From Sphingomonas aurantiaca (GTDB lineage Bacteria; Pseudomonadota; Alphaproteobacteria; Sphingomonadales; Sphingomonadaceae): a DNA stretch of 64,000 bases. A program made the position numbers and the translations under genes. Location of the stretch: NCBI RefSeq assembly GCF_003050705.1, contig NZ_QAOG01000003.1:310001-374000 (forward strand), in the 5' to 3' direction. Position 1 is the stretch's first letter. Every line of letters starts with the position of its first letter. A model generated the notes under the pieces. It did no database searches. It saw only the letters and a program-made list of their open reading frames with translations, and was not told the origin of the DNA. Positions 40,609-49,684 of the stretch are shown here, one piece after another.

Positions 40609-40730
40609 CCGTTCGTCCCGAGTAGCTGCTGAGCTTGTCGAAGCGGCGTATCGAAGGATCGGCCCGTTTGGGGCACATCCTTCGATACGGGCCTTCGACT
40701 TCGCTCAGTCCCTACTCAGGACGAACGGGT
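40609..40730. repeat. Extragenic palindrome, family B
   Basis: CCGTTCGTCCCGAGTAG at the left and CTACTCAGGACGAACGG at the right, with TATCGAAGGAT / ATCCTTCGATA as a long inner match. It shares its outer arms with the copy at 6377. It occupies the first half of the 338-base gap between rph and hrcA. Confidence 0.88.
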
Positions 40731-40788
40731 GGTGGGCAATAGGCGCTGCCTAGCCTTTCGTCTGGTCGCTCGCCAGCCCAACTACCGC

Positions 40789-40870
40789 CGTCATCCTGAC
40801 GAAAGTCAGGACCCAGGGTGACGGAAGGCGTCCTGTGTGGCTCTGGGTCCTGACTTTCGTCAGGATGACG
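40789..40870. repeat. Extragenic palindrome, family C
   Basis: CGTCATCCTGACGAAAGTCA at the left and TGACTTTCGTCAGGATGACG at the right form perfect 20-base arms, with GGACCCAG / CTGGGTCC continuing inside. Each arm is itself partly self-complementary. It fills the second half of the rph-hrcA gap and ends 57 bases before hrcA. Confidence 0.9.
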
Positions 40871-40926
40871 GGTGGCGGGGGCGCATTCCTCTTTGTACGC
40901 CAATCGATCCGCCCTAGATCAGGGCG

Positions 40927-41970
40927 ATGGCCACGCCCCCCGTCACCGAACTGACCGACCGCGCGCGCGACATTTTTCGCGCCGTCGTCGACAGCTATCT
41001 TGCCAGCGGTACGCCGGTGGGATCGAAGACGATCGCGCAACTGACGGGCTTGAGCCTCTCGCCCGCCTCGATTCGCGGCGTGATGGGCGAACTCGAAGGG
41101 CTGGGCCTGCTCGCCAGCCCGCATACAAGCGCCGGTCGGATGCCGACCGATCGCGGGCTTCGGCTCTTCGTCGACGGGATGATGCAGGCGATGGAGCCCT
41201 CGTTCGAGGAGCGCCAGACGATCGAGGCGCGCGCCGGCGTCGGCGGCCCGGTCGAGGAGGCGCTGGCCGCCACCACGCTCGCGTTGTCGGGGCTCTCGGC
41301 GTGCGCAGGGCTGGTGATGGTCCCCAAGCGCGAGCTGCGACTGCGCCAGATCGCGTTCGTCGCGCTGTCGCCCGAGCAGGCGCTGGCGGTGCTGGTCAGC
41401 GAGGACGGCTCGGTCGAGAACCGCGTGATCGCGCTGCCCAAGGGCATGTCGCCGTCCGCACTGGTGGAGGCGGGCAATTACATGTCGGCAACGCTTGGAG
41501 GCCTCACGCTCGCCGAGGCGCGTACCAGGATCGATCGCGAGATGGCGGACGGGCAGGCGGCGCTCGACGGCGCGGCGCGCGCGTTGGTTGAGCGCGGGAT
41601 CGCGGTGTGGAGCGAGGATGCGGATCGCCGCCCGGTGCTGATCGTGCGCGGGCAGGGGCGGCTGATCGATGCCGCCGCCGCCGCCGATCTCGACCGGGTC
41701 CGCGACCTGCTCGATGATCTCGAGGGAAAGCAGGAAGTCGCATCGCTTTTGGACAGTGCGCGCGCCGGCGATTCGACGCGGATTTTCATCGGTGCCGAGA
41801 CCAAATTGTTCGCGTTGTCAGGGTCTTCGGTCATAGCGCGACCGTTCCGGGGATTAGACGGCCGAGTGGTCGGCGTGGTGGGCGTGATTGGCCCGACGCG
41901 GTTGAACTATGCGCGCGTCGTGCCCATGGTGGATTTCACGGCTGCAACGCTCGCCCGGTTGATGGGTTGA
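40927..41970 (+). CDS. hrcA: Heat-inducible transcription repressor HrcA
   Basis: 347 residues. It represses groESL and related operons by binding CIRCE sites, and its activity depends on GroEL. The N-terminal winged helix is clear: YLASGTPVGSKTIAQLTGLS, PASIRGVMGELEGLGLL and SPHTSAGRMPTDRGLR. No CIRCE sequence (TTAGCACTC-N9-GAGTGCTAA) is seen before hrcA or dnaK here, so its targets must lie elsewhere. grpE follows after 25 bases. Confidence 0.96.
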   Translation: MATPPVTELTDRARDIFRAVVDSYLASGTPVGSKTIAQLTGLSLSPASIRGVMGELEGLGLLASPHTSAGRMPTDRGLRLFVDGMMQAMEPSFEERQTIEARAGVGGPVEEALAATTLALSGLSACAGLVMVPKRELRLRQIAFVALSPEQALAVLVSEDGSVENRVIALPKGMSPSALVEAGNYMSATLGGLTLAEARTRIDREMADGQAALDGAARALVERGIAVWSEDADRRPVLIVRGQGRLIDAAAAADLDRVRDLLDDLEGKQEVASLLDSARAGDSTRIFIGAETKLFALSGSSVIARPFRGLDGRVVGVVGVIGPTRLNYARVVPMVDFTAATLARLMG

Positions 41971-41995
41971 GCCGGCCCAACTTATAGGGAAAACC

Positions 41996-42535
41996 ATGTC
42001 CGAGACCGACCAGAACGCTCCTGCAGACCTGCGCGAAGAGACCGCCGAAGACGCGCCCGAAGTCGCCACGAACGACCGCGTCGCCGAGCTCGAGAACCAG
42101 CTGGCCGAAGCCAAGCAGAACGTCCTCTACGCGCAGGCCGAGATCCAGAACGTCCGCCGCCGCGCGGAGAAGGAAGCGCAGGACGCCCGCGCCTATGCCG
42201 CCACCGCGTTCGCACGCGACGTGCTGTCGGTTGCCGACAACCTCGCGCGCGGCCTGTCGGCGATCCCGGCGGACCTGCGTGCGGACGACAAGATGAAGGG
42301 GCTCGTCACCGGGCTCGAAGCGACCGGCCGCGAACTGGACAGCGTCTTTCAGCGCCACGGCATCACGAAGATTGCCGCCGAGGGCCAGATGCTCGACCCG
42401 AACAAGCATCAGGCGATGCTGGAAATCCCGAGCGACCAGCCGGCCGGCACGATCGTGCAGGAGATGCAGGCAGGCTACATGATCAAGGACCGCCTGCTGC
42501 GTCCTGCGATGGTCGGTGTCGCCAAGGCCGGGTAA
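41996..42535 (+). CDS. grpE: Nucleotide exchange factor GrpE
   Basis: 179 residues. It releases ADP from DnaK. An acidic N-terminal tail leads into a long coiled coil (RVAELENQLAEAKQNVLYAQ, AEIQNVRRRAEKEAQDA) and a C-terminal beta domain (GTIVQEMQAGYMIKDRLLRP with typical AMVGVAKAG ending). It is in an operon with hrcA; dnaK is 3 kb downstream on the same strand. Confidence 0.96.
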   Translation: MSETDQNAPADLREETAEDAPEVATNDRVAELENQLAEAKQNVLYAQAEIQNVRRRAEKEAQDARAYAATAFARDVLSVADNLARGLSAIPADLRADDKMKGLVTGLEATGRELDSVFQRHGITKIAAEGQMLDPNKHQAMLEIPSDQPAGTIVQEMQAGYMIKDRLLRPAMVGVAKAG

Positions 42536-42552
42536 CGTACGGGGAGAGCGGC

Positions 42553-42678
42553 GTGCACGATCTGGTCGGAGTGCTGATCGAGGGACTGGGCGCCGCTATC
42601 CCGGACACGTGGAAGCAGTTTTTAATCCGGCTGGCCGTAGTTGCGGTACTGACCGGTCTCTTGTTCCTATTCTTCTAG
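42553..42678 (+). CDS. Very small single-pass membrane protein after grpE
   Basis: 41 residues starting GTG at 42553, with GGGGAGAG six bases upstream. The N-terminal half is amphipathic (MHDLVGVLIEGLGAAIPDTW) and the C-terminal half is a membrane helix (LIRLAVVAVLTGLLFLFF) that ends the protein. It begins 17 bases after the grpE stop and so may share its mRNA. No family recognised; it would be missed by length filters. Confidence 0.55.
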   Translation: MHDLVGVLIEGLGAAIPDTWKQFLIRLAVVAVLTGLLFLFF

Positions 42679-42807
42679 CCGCGCCGTCATGCCGGGAGCG
42701 TTCCGGCATCCACCGTGCCGCGCATTTACGCTCGCTGGATCGGCGGAGCGGTGGACCCCGGAACAGGTTCGGGTGACGGGGGTTTTGGGCTTCGTCAGGA
42801 TAAACAC

Positions 42808-44031
42808 ATGAACCAGAACCTCACCACCGATCGCCAGACCTTCGCCACGCATCTCGAATGCTCGATCACCGGCGAACGTTACGAGGCGGATCAGTTGCAT
42901 GGCCTGTCACGCGCCGGCAGGCCGCTGCTCGTCCGCTACGACCTCGACGCGGTGCGTTCGGCGATTTCGCGTGACACGATCGAGGCGCGGCCGACCGATC
43001 TGTGGCGGTGGCGCGAGCTGCTGCCCGTGCGGCAGACCGCCAACATCGTCAGCCTCGGCGAGATCGAGACGCCGCTGGTGCCGCTGACCAAGTCAGGCGG
43101 TCCGAACGTTCTGGTCAAGGACGAAGGCCGCCTGCCGACCGGGTCATTCAAGGCGCGCGGGCTCGTCATGGCCGTCGCCATGGCCAAGGAACTCGGCGTC
43201 AAGAAGATCGCGATGCCGACCAACGGCAATGCCGGCGCGGCGCTGGCCGCCTACGCGACGCGCTGCGGGATCGAGACGATCGTGTTCTGTCCCGACGATA
43301 CCCCCGAGATCAACGTCCGCGAGATCGCAATGCAGGGCGCACGCGTCTGGCGCGTCAACGGCCTGATCGACGATTGCGGTGCGATCGTCGGCAAGGGCGC
43401 CGCCGAAGGGCGCTGGTTCGATTTCTCGACGCTGAAGGAGCCCTACCGGATCGAGGGCAAGAAGACGATGGGGCTCGAACTCGCGGCGCAGTTCGGCTGG
43501 AAACTGCCCGATGCGATCTTCTACCCGACCGGCGGCGGCACCGGCTTGATCGGGATGTGGAAGGCGTTCGACGAGCTCGAGAAGCTCGGTTGGATCGGCT
43601 CGGAGCGCCCCAAGATGTTCGCGGTGCAGGCCAGTGGCTGCGCACCGATCGTCCGCGCGTTCGAGGCGGGCGAGGAGCATGCCGAGCGCTGGGAGGATGC
43701 AAGCACCGTCGCGGCGGGCATCCGCGTGCCGAAGGCGGTCGGCGACTTCCTGATTCTCCGCGCGGTCCGCGAGAGCGGCGGCCAGGCGCTGGCGGTCGGC
43801 GATCCTGCGATCCTAAAGGCCGTCGAAGCCGCGGCGAAGCAGGACGGCCTGCTATTGTGCCCCGAAGGTGGTGCGACGCTCGCGGCCTATCATCAGGCGC
43901 TGAACACCGGGCTGGTCGACGAAGACGACAAGGTCGTTCTTTTCAATTGCGCGACCGGCTTGAAATATCCGATGCCTGAAGCACCGCAAGCGCTTGATAG
44001 AACACAACCTATCGATTTCGACGCGCTGTAA
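42808..44031 (+). CDS. thrC: Threonine synthase
   Basis: 407 residues of the fold-type II PLP enzymes. The N-terminal segment (ECSITGERYEADQLHGLSRA) with a Cys/treble-clef-like start, the PLP Lys in GRLPTGSFKARG, TNGNAGAALAAYATRCG and the glycine-rich phosphate loop YPTGGGTGLIGMWKA support threonine synthase, which makes threonine from O-phosphohomoserine. A related enzyme of unknown substrate cannot be fully excluded. The ATG at 42808 has AGGA at good spacing; the frame extends 31 codons upstream without similarity. Confidence 0.85.
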   Translation: MNQNLTTDRQTFATHLECSITGERYEADQLHGLSRAGRPLLVRYDLDAVRSAISRDTIEARPTDLWRWRELLPVRQTANIVSLGEIETPLVPLTKSGGPNVLVKDEGRLPTGSFKARGLVMAVAMAKELGVKKIAMPTNGNAGAALAAYATRCGIETIVFCPDDTPEINVREIAMQGARVWRVNGLIDDCGAIVGKGAAEGRWFDFSTLKEPYRIEGKKTMGLELAAQFGWKLPDAIFYPTGGGTGLIGMWKAFDELEKLGWIGSERPKMFAVQASGCAPIVRAFEAGEEHAERWEDASTVAAGIRVPKAVGDFLILRAVRESGGQALAVGDPAILKAVEAAAKQDGLLLCPEGGATLAAYHQALNTGLVDEDDKVVLFNCATGLKYPMPEAPQALDRTQPIDFDAL

Positions 44032-44045
44032 GCCGCGGACCAACC

Positions 44046-44077
44046 CGGATCTGGTAGGTCGCGATCTACCAGATCCG
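44046..44077 (+). terminator. Perfect hairpin after thrC
   Basis: CGGATCTGGTAG pairs with CTACCAGATCCG (12 bases) around an eight-base loop, GTCGCGAT. It starts 14 bases after the thrC stop. TGGTTGAAATT follows; a classic T-run is lacking. Confidence 0.6.
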
Positions 44078-44138
44078 TGGTTGAAATTGATCCATGTTGT
44101 CTGCAACGGGGCGCCCTTCATTACAAAAGGGGTCTTCA

Positions 44139-44378
44139 ATGCAGAAAATCATTCAGGTCGTGTTCGTCGTCCTCATCGCCGCAGCGGTGATGTTCGGCGG
44201 GCGCTGGTACATGTACGTCGCGCAGGGCTCGAGCCCGTATGATGAGGTCGGCATCGCGCTGAACGGCTATGCACCGGGGCCGATGCGGGCGTGGGGCTGC
44301 CACAAGATGCAGGCGCGGTTCCCGGGCCAGTTGCCGCCATATGGATGTGGCGGGCCGGATGGTCGTAGCTGGCTCTGA
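44139..44378 (+). CDS. Small membrane-anchored protein, Cys-containing tail
   Basis: 79 residues: one N-terminal membrane helix (MQKIIQVVFVVLIAAAVMFG) then a short extracytoplasmic part with AWGCHKMQARFPGQLPPYGC. The two Cys residues could form a disulfide. RBS AAAAGGGG before the ATG. I do not recognise it; similar small proteins are found in sphingomonads. Confidence 0.75.
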   Translation: MQKIIQVVFVVLIAAAVMFGGRWYMYVAQGSSPYDEVGIALNGYAPGPMRAWGCHKMQARFPGQLPPYGCGGPDGRSWL

Positions 44379-44404
44379 GCCCGCTACCGTCATCGAATAC
44401 CATC

Positions 44405-44489
44405 CGTCATCAAAGCGATAGCTGGGATCTCCCCGTAATAGCGCGCGCATTTGCGGCTTAAGATCCCAGCTTTCGCTGGGATGACGGTG
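44405..44489. repeat. Extragenic palindrome, family C variant
   Basis: CGTCATC...AGCTGGGATCT at the left and AGATCCCAGCTTTCGCTGGG followed by ATGACGG at the right. The ends (GTCAT/ATGAC) and design match family C, but the stem has CCCAGC in place of CCTGAC. It lies between convergent genes. Confidence 0.75.
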
Positions 44490-44520
44490 GGAGAGCAGAC
44501 CGGGGGCGGGGTGGTGGACG

Positions 44521-45000
44521 TCAGGCCAACGCTAACGGCGTGAACGGCAACACGCTCTCATACTGCGCAAGCGGGGGCGCACCCGCCACCGTCGCCCCCG
44601 CACGCAACAAGAACGCGTGCCGCACGATCTCGCCCTGCTGCTCGATCCCATAGCGGTGCAGCGCCACCCCCGGCCGGAACGCATAATCGTACCGGCACCA
44701 CGGATGCCGGGCGAGCGGCAGGAACACGCCGCGCTGATGCTGCCAGATATGCGTCATCTCGTGGACGAACAGCCCCTGCAGCGTCAGGTTCGCGTGCGTG
44801 AAATCGTCGCACCACAAATCGCCCTTGGGATGGAAGTGGATGCACCCGCGTGGTGCCATCACCGTGTCGCGCGGCTGGAAGAACGCCCATTTGCTGCGCG
44901 ACAGGCGCACTTGCGCATAGTCGATCGCGCCTCCGAACATCGACGCCGCCAGCGCCGTCTCCCCCTCGGTCAGCGCGCGCCTTGCGTTTTCGCGGGTCAC
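44521..45000 (-). CDS. HEXXH-containing zincin-like protein
   Basis: 159 residues. FVHEMTHIWQHQRG carries a zinc-protease-type HEXXH motif followed by an aromatic/His stretch; a Tyr-rich segment (HPWCRYDYAFRPGVAL) comes next. No signal peptide. Similar proteins in alphaproteobacteria are often labelled vgr-related, a name of uncertain meaning; peptidase activity is possible but unproven. The start overlaps the stop of the copper chaperone gene by four bases, so both are on one mRNA. Confidence 0.7.
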   Translation of the reverse strand: MTRENARRALTEGETALAASMFGGAIDYAQVRLSRSKWAFFQPRDTVMAPRGCIHFHPKGDLWCDDFTHANLTLQGLFVHEMTHIWQHQRGVFLPLARHPWCRYDYAFRPGVALHRYGIEQQGEIVRHAFLLRAGATVAGAPPLAQYESVLPFTPLALA

Positions 45001-45434
45001 TTGCCCGCAGGTGTCCCCGCAGCCACGACGTTCGCGTTGTTCAGGATCCGCGTCCCGTCCGCAAACGCAAACGTCAGCATCACGCGATCACCCGGCTTGA
45101 TCCCCGAATTCATGCTGAACAGCATCACATGCCGCCCACTCGGCGCAAAGCTCACATCGGTGTTCGCCGGGATCTCGACCTTGGCGATCGGCGCCATCGT
45201 CGACATGCCGCCCTTGTCCATCGTCTCGTGCATCTCGGCCTTGATCGCGACGTCGGTCGTGACCGAGATCAGCGTCGCGGGCGCAGGCCCGCCATGCACC
45301 GTAAAATAGGCCGCCGCCGGTCGCCCCGTCACCGCGCCCAGCCGCACCCACGCGCCGTCGACCGACAGCTCCTTGGGCTGCGAGCACGACGCCAGTGCCA
45401 TCGCGGCGACACCCAGTCCGAAAACGATACGCAT
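44997..45434 (-). CDS. PCu(A)C-type periplasmic copper chaperone (lipoprotein)
   Basis: 145 residues. Lipobox (AAMALASC, Cys at residue 17) then the PCu(A)C domain with the copper-binding pattern: MHETMDKGGMSTM and, further on, RHVMLF, the H(M)x10M...HxM set. These proteins deliver Cu(I) to the CuA or CuB site of cytochrome oxidase. It is followed by the HEXXH gene and diverges from dnaK. Confidence 0.93.
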   Translation of the reverse strand: MRIVFGLGVAAMALASCSQPKELSVDGAWVRLGAVTGRPAAAYFTVHGGPAPATLISVTTDVAIKAEMHETMDKGGMSTMAPIAKVEIPANTDVSFAPSGRHVMLFSMNSGIKPGDRVMLTFAFADGTRILNNANVVAAGTPAGK

Positions 45435-45486
45435 AGGTTACTTTTCTCCGGCCCCTGCCTCTTGTGCATCCTATGACCGGTACAAT

Positions 45487-45514
45487 CTTGCGGCAAGCGC
45501 GAGGCCACCTATAT
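45487..45514 (+). promoter_or_regulatory. Heat-shock (sigma-32/RpoH) promoter of dnaK
   Basis: CTTG (45487-45490), then 17 bases, then CCTATAT (45508-45514). This fits the alphaproteobacterial RpoH pattern (CTTG, about 17 bases, CCYTATNT-like) and lies about 90 bases before dnaK. No CIRCE element is present, so dnaK is probably under RpoH and not HrcA control. Confidence 0.7.
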
Positions 45515-45601
45515 CGCGCCCATCATCAGAAAGGTTCCACTCCCGTAACGGGGCGGAACCGATTTCGTATTTCGTTTCAAGTGAGGGGCTAATCAGAACT
45601 C

Positions 45602-47509
<1,908 letters not shown>

Positions 47510-47520
47510 CAACCTACTGC

Positions 47521-47632
47521 TCCCTCTCCCCTCCGGGGAGAGGGGCGGGGTGAGGGGCAGGCGCCTCGCAGAGAGCGCATTCTCGGTGAGACATCGCCCC
47601 TCACCCAACCCTCTCCCCGGAGGGGAGAGGGC
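47521..47632. repeat. Extragenic palindrome, family D
   Basis: CCCTCTCCCCTCCGGGGAGAGG at the left and CCCTCTCCCCGGAGGGGAGAGG at the right, inner match GGGGTGAGGGGC / GCCCCTCACCC. It fills the dnaK-dnaJ gap and the bases just after its right arm (AAGAGGG) act as the dnaJ ribosome binding site. Confidence 0.88.
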
Positions 47633-47645
47633 TAAGAGGGCCGCT

Positions 47646-48782
47646 ATGAGTACCCAGACAGACTATTACGAACTGCTCGAGATCGAGCGGACCGCGGATG
47701 CGGGGACGATCAAGTCGTCCTACCGCAAGCTCGCGATGAAATATCACCCGGACAAGAATGCCGGCTGCAAGGATAGCGAAGCGCAGTTCAAGGCGGTCAG
47801 CGAGGCGTATGACTGCCTCAAGGACCCGCAGAAGCGTGCGGCCTATGATCGCTTCGGCCATGCCGCGTTCCAGAACGGCGGCGGCGGCGGTCACGGCGGC
47901 GGCGCGCAGGATTTCGGCGGCTTCAGCGATATCTTCGAAAGCGTCTTCGGCGAATTCATGGGCGGCGCGCAGCGCGGCGGCGGTGGCCGCAGTTCGGCAC
48001 GCCGCGGCGCGGACCTGCGCTACGACATGGAAGTCAGCCTGGAAGAGGCGTATCACGGCAAGGCGACCGAGGTCACGATCGACGTCTCGGCACCCTGCGA
48101 TACCTGCGACGGCAGCGGCGCGCGCGCCGGCACCCGCGCCAAGACCTGCCAGCATTGCGGCGGCCACGGCAAGGTGCGCGCGCAGCAGGGCTTCTTCGTC
48201 GTCGAGCGCGCCTGCCCGGTCTGCAACGGCGCAGGGCAGGTCATTGCCGATCCGTGTCCCGATTGCCGCGGCGAGGGCCGCGTCGACAAGACCAAGACGC
48301 TCTCGATCAACGTCCCACCCGGTGTCGACGAAGGCACGCGCATCCGCATGACCGGCGAAGGCGAAGCCGGCGCGCGTGGTGCTCCGGCGGGCGATCTGTA
48401 CATCTTCCTCCACGTGACGAAGCACAATCTGTTCGAGCGCGAGGGCACGACCCTGTTCGCGCGCGCGCCGATCAGCTTCACGGTCGCGTCGCTCGGTGGG
48501 TCGCTGTCGATCCCCGGCCTCGACGGCCGCACGCACGAGATCAAGATCCCCGCGGGGATCCAGTCGGGCAAGCAGCTTCGTCAGCGCGGCGCCGGCATGC
48601 CCGTGCTGCAGGGCCGTGGGCATGGCGACCTCGTCGTCCAGATCGATGTCGAAACGCCGACGCGTCTCAGCAACCGCCAGAAGGAATTGCTCGAGATGTT
48701 CCGCGAGACCGAGACCGGCGACGAATGCCCCGAAAGCCAGGGCTTCTTCGCAAAACTCAAGGGCGTGTTCGCGGGCGAATAG
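47646..48782 (+). CDS. dnaJ: Chaperone protein DnaJ (Hsp40)
   Basis: 378 residues. J domain at residues 1-70 with KYHPDKN; a Gly/Phe-rich region near 75-115; four zinc-binding repeats CDTCDGSGA, CQHCGGHGK, CPVCNGAGQ and CPDCRGEGR; and the C-terminal substrate domain. The full type I architecture is present. It stimulates DnaK ATPase and delivers clients. The ATG at 47646 has GAGGG ten bases upstream. Confidence 0.98.
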   Translation: MSTQTDYYELLEIERTADAGTIKSSYRKLAMKYHPDKNAGCKDSEAQFKAVSEAYDCLKDPQKRAAYDRFGHAAFQNGGGGGHGGGAQDFGGFSDIFESVFGEFMGGAQRGGGGRSSARRGADLRYDMEVSLEEAYHGKATEVTIDVSAPCDTCDGSGARAGTRAKTCQHCGGHGKVRAQQGFFVVERACPVCNGAGQVIADPCPDCRGEGRVDKTKTLSINVPPGVDEGTRIRMTGEGEAGARGAPAGDLYIFLHVTKHNLFEREGTTLFARAPISFTVASLGGSLSIPGLDGRTHEIKIPAGIQSGKQLRQRGAGMPVLQGRGHGDLVVQIDVETPTRLSNRQKELLEMFRETETGDECPESQGFFAKLKGVFAGE

Positions 48783-48810
48783 GCCGGATTAGGTATCAGG
48801 GGAGGGCGCA

Positions 48811-49275
48811 ATGCTGGCATGTCTTTTCACGATAATCGCATGCTGGGTGGTCATTGCCGCTTTCCCCAAAACGCCGATCGGTATCGCCCTCCGTCACGCC
48901 CTTATCGACCGCCCGGTGGCTCGGCTGATGCGGGTGACCCGGGGTGACGCCGCCGTGATGGTTCTGCTGATGCTGACGGCGGCAATGGTTACGCTTGTCG
49001 GCGAAGGTGACGGCATCGGGATGTTGGCGATGGGCGCGCCCGACATTGCAGTCTGGATCACCACGTTCGAGGTGTCGGCGTATGTCGACGTCATCATCGC
49101 CTTGTGCGCAGCCGCCTCGGGTCTCCGCCTACGCGGTGCCATAGCGCGGTATGCAGGCATTTTTGCTCGCAGTGGCCGCGCTCGCGCGACAGATCGTGCG
49201 CGCCGGTCGCGCAAGATGCGCCCGTCCGAAGCCGATAATGACGACGAGCCGGGGCTGCTGGTACGCGTGGCCTGA
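48811..49275 (+). CDS. Integral membrane protein of unknown function
   Basis: 154 residues with hydrophobic helices near 1-19, 48-65 and 90-108, then a basic C-terminal tail (SGRARATDRARRSRKMRPSE). A strong ribosome binding site (GGGGAGGG) precedes the ATG. It starts 28 bases after dnaJ and may share its transcript. Family not recognised. Confidence 0.75.
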   Translation: MLACLFTIIACWVVIAAFPKTPIGIALRHALIDRPVARLMRVTRGDAAVMVLLMLTAAMVTLVGEGDGIGMLAMGAPDIAVWITTFEVSAYVDVIIALCAAASGLRLRGAIARYAGIFARSGRARATDRARRSRKMRPSEADNDDEPGLLVRVA

Positions 49276-49339
49276 AGAAGAATAGGATATGTACCAGCCT
49301 AGCCGCGCCCCCTCGCAAGGGGGCGGGCGGGCCGATGCG

Positions 49340-49426
49340 TCAGAGCGTGGAAATAACCACGCCGACCACCAGCGCCTGAGCCGCGATTGCCAGCATGGTG
49401 CTGGACACGGTTTCGAACATGCGCAT
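49340..49426 (-). CDS. 28-residue membrane peptide
   Basis: MRMFETVSSTMLAIAAQALV followed by VGVVISTL: one membrane helix with almost no other sequence. GGAGA lies seven bases before the ATG, and an AT-richer region with ordered repeats lies upstream (49441-49460 and 49489-49527), which supports a real, regulated gene. It is shorter than common annotation limits. The product could be a regulatory or toxic peptide; there is no evidence for either. Confidence 0.5.
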   Translation of the reverse strand: MRMFETVSSTMLAIAAQALVVGVVISTL

Positions 49427-49440
49427 GGGAAGGTCTCCGA

Positions 49441-49460
49441 TGCCGGAACAATATCCGGCA
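49441..49460. promoter_or_regulatory. Palindrome in the leader of the small membrane peptide
   Basis: TGCCGG-AACAATAT-CCGGCA, perfect 6-base arms with an AT spacer, 15 bases before the peptide start on the minus strand. It may be an operator or an RNA hairpin controlling the leader. Confidence 0.4.
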
Positions 49461-49488
49461 ACCGGGATATGGATATAGTTGCGCGCTG

Positions 49489-49527
49489 TCGCAATTTTGT
49501 AACACGTAATCGCAATTGCGTTACGCG
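49489..49527. promoter_or_regulatory. Pair of direct repeats, possible operator
   Basis: TCGCAATTTTGTAACACG (49489-49506) and TCGCAATTGCGTTACGCG (49510-49527) match at 14 of 18 positions and are 21 bases apart, two helical turns. This is an arrangement expected for cooperative binding of a regulator. The site lies about 63 bases upstream of the small peptide on its strand. Confidence 0.45.
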
Positions 49528-49582
49528 CACTTTGGCTTGGTTCGCGACGCTCGGCTATTCTCCCACCGTCATCCCACCCGCC

Positions 49583-49665
49583 CGTCATCCTGACGAAAGT
49601 CAGGATCCAGAGTACCGACACGCGGCGCTGCTTGGCTCTGGATCCTGACTTTCGTCAGGATGACG
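49583..49665. repeat. Extragenic palindrome, family C
   Basis: CGTCATCCTGACGAAAGTCA and TGACTTTCGTCAGGATGACG as perfect arms, continued by GGATCCAGAG / CTCTGGATCC. Almost identical outer arms to the copy at 40789. It ends 20 bases from the purB stop. Confidence 0.9.
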
Positions 49666-49684
49666 AGTGGCGTGACCGGGTGAA

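Noticed and set aside
40927..45601. CIRCE element for HrcA
   Set aside because: No TTAGCACTC...GAGTGCTAA-like inverted repeat was found upstream of hrcA or dnaK.
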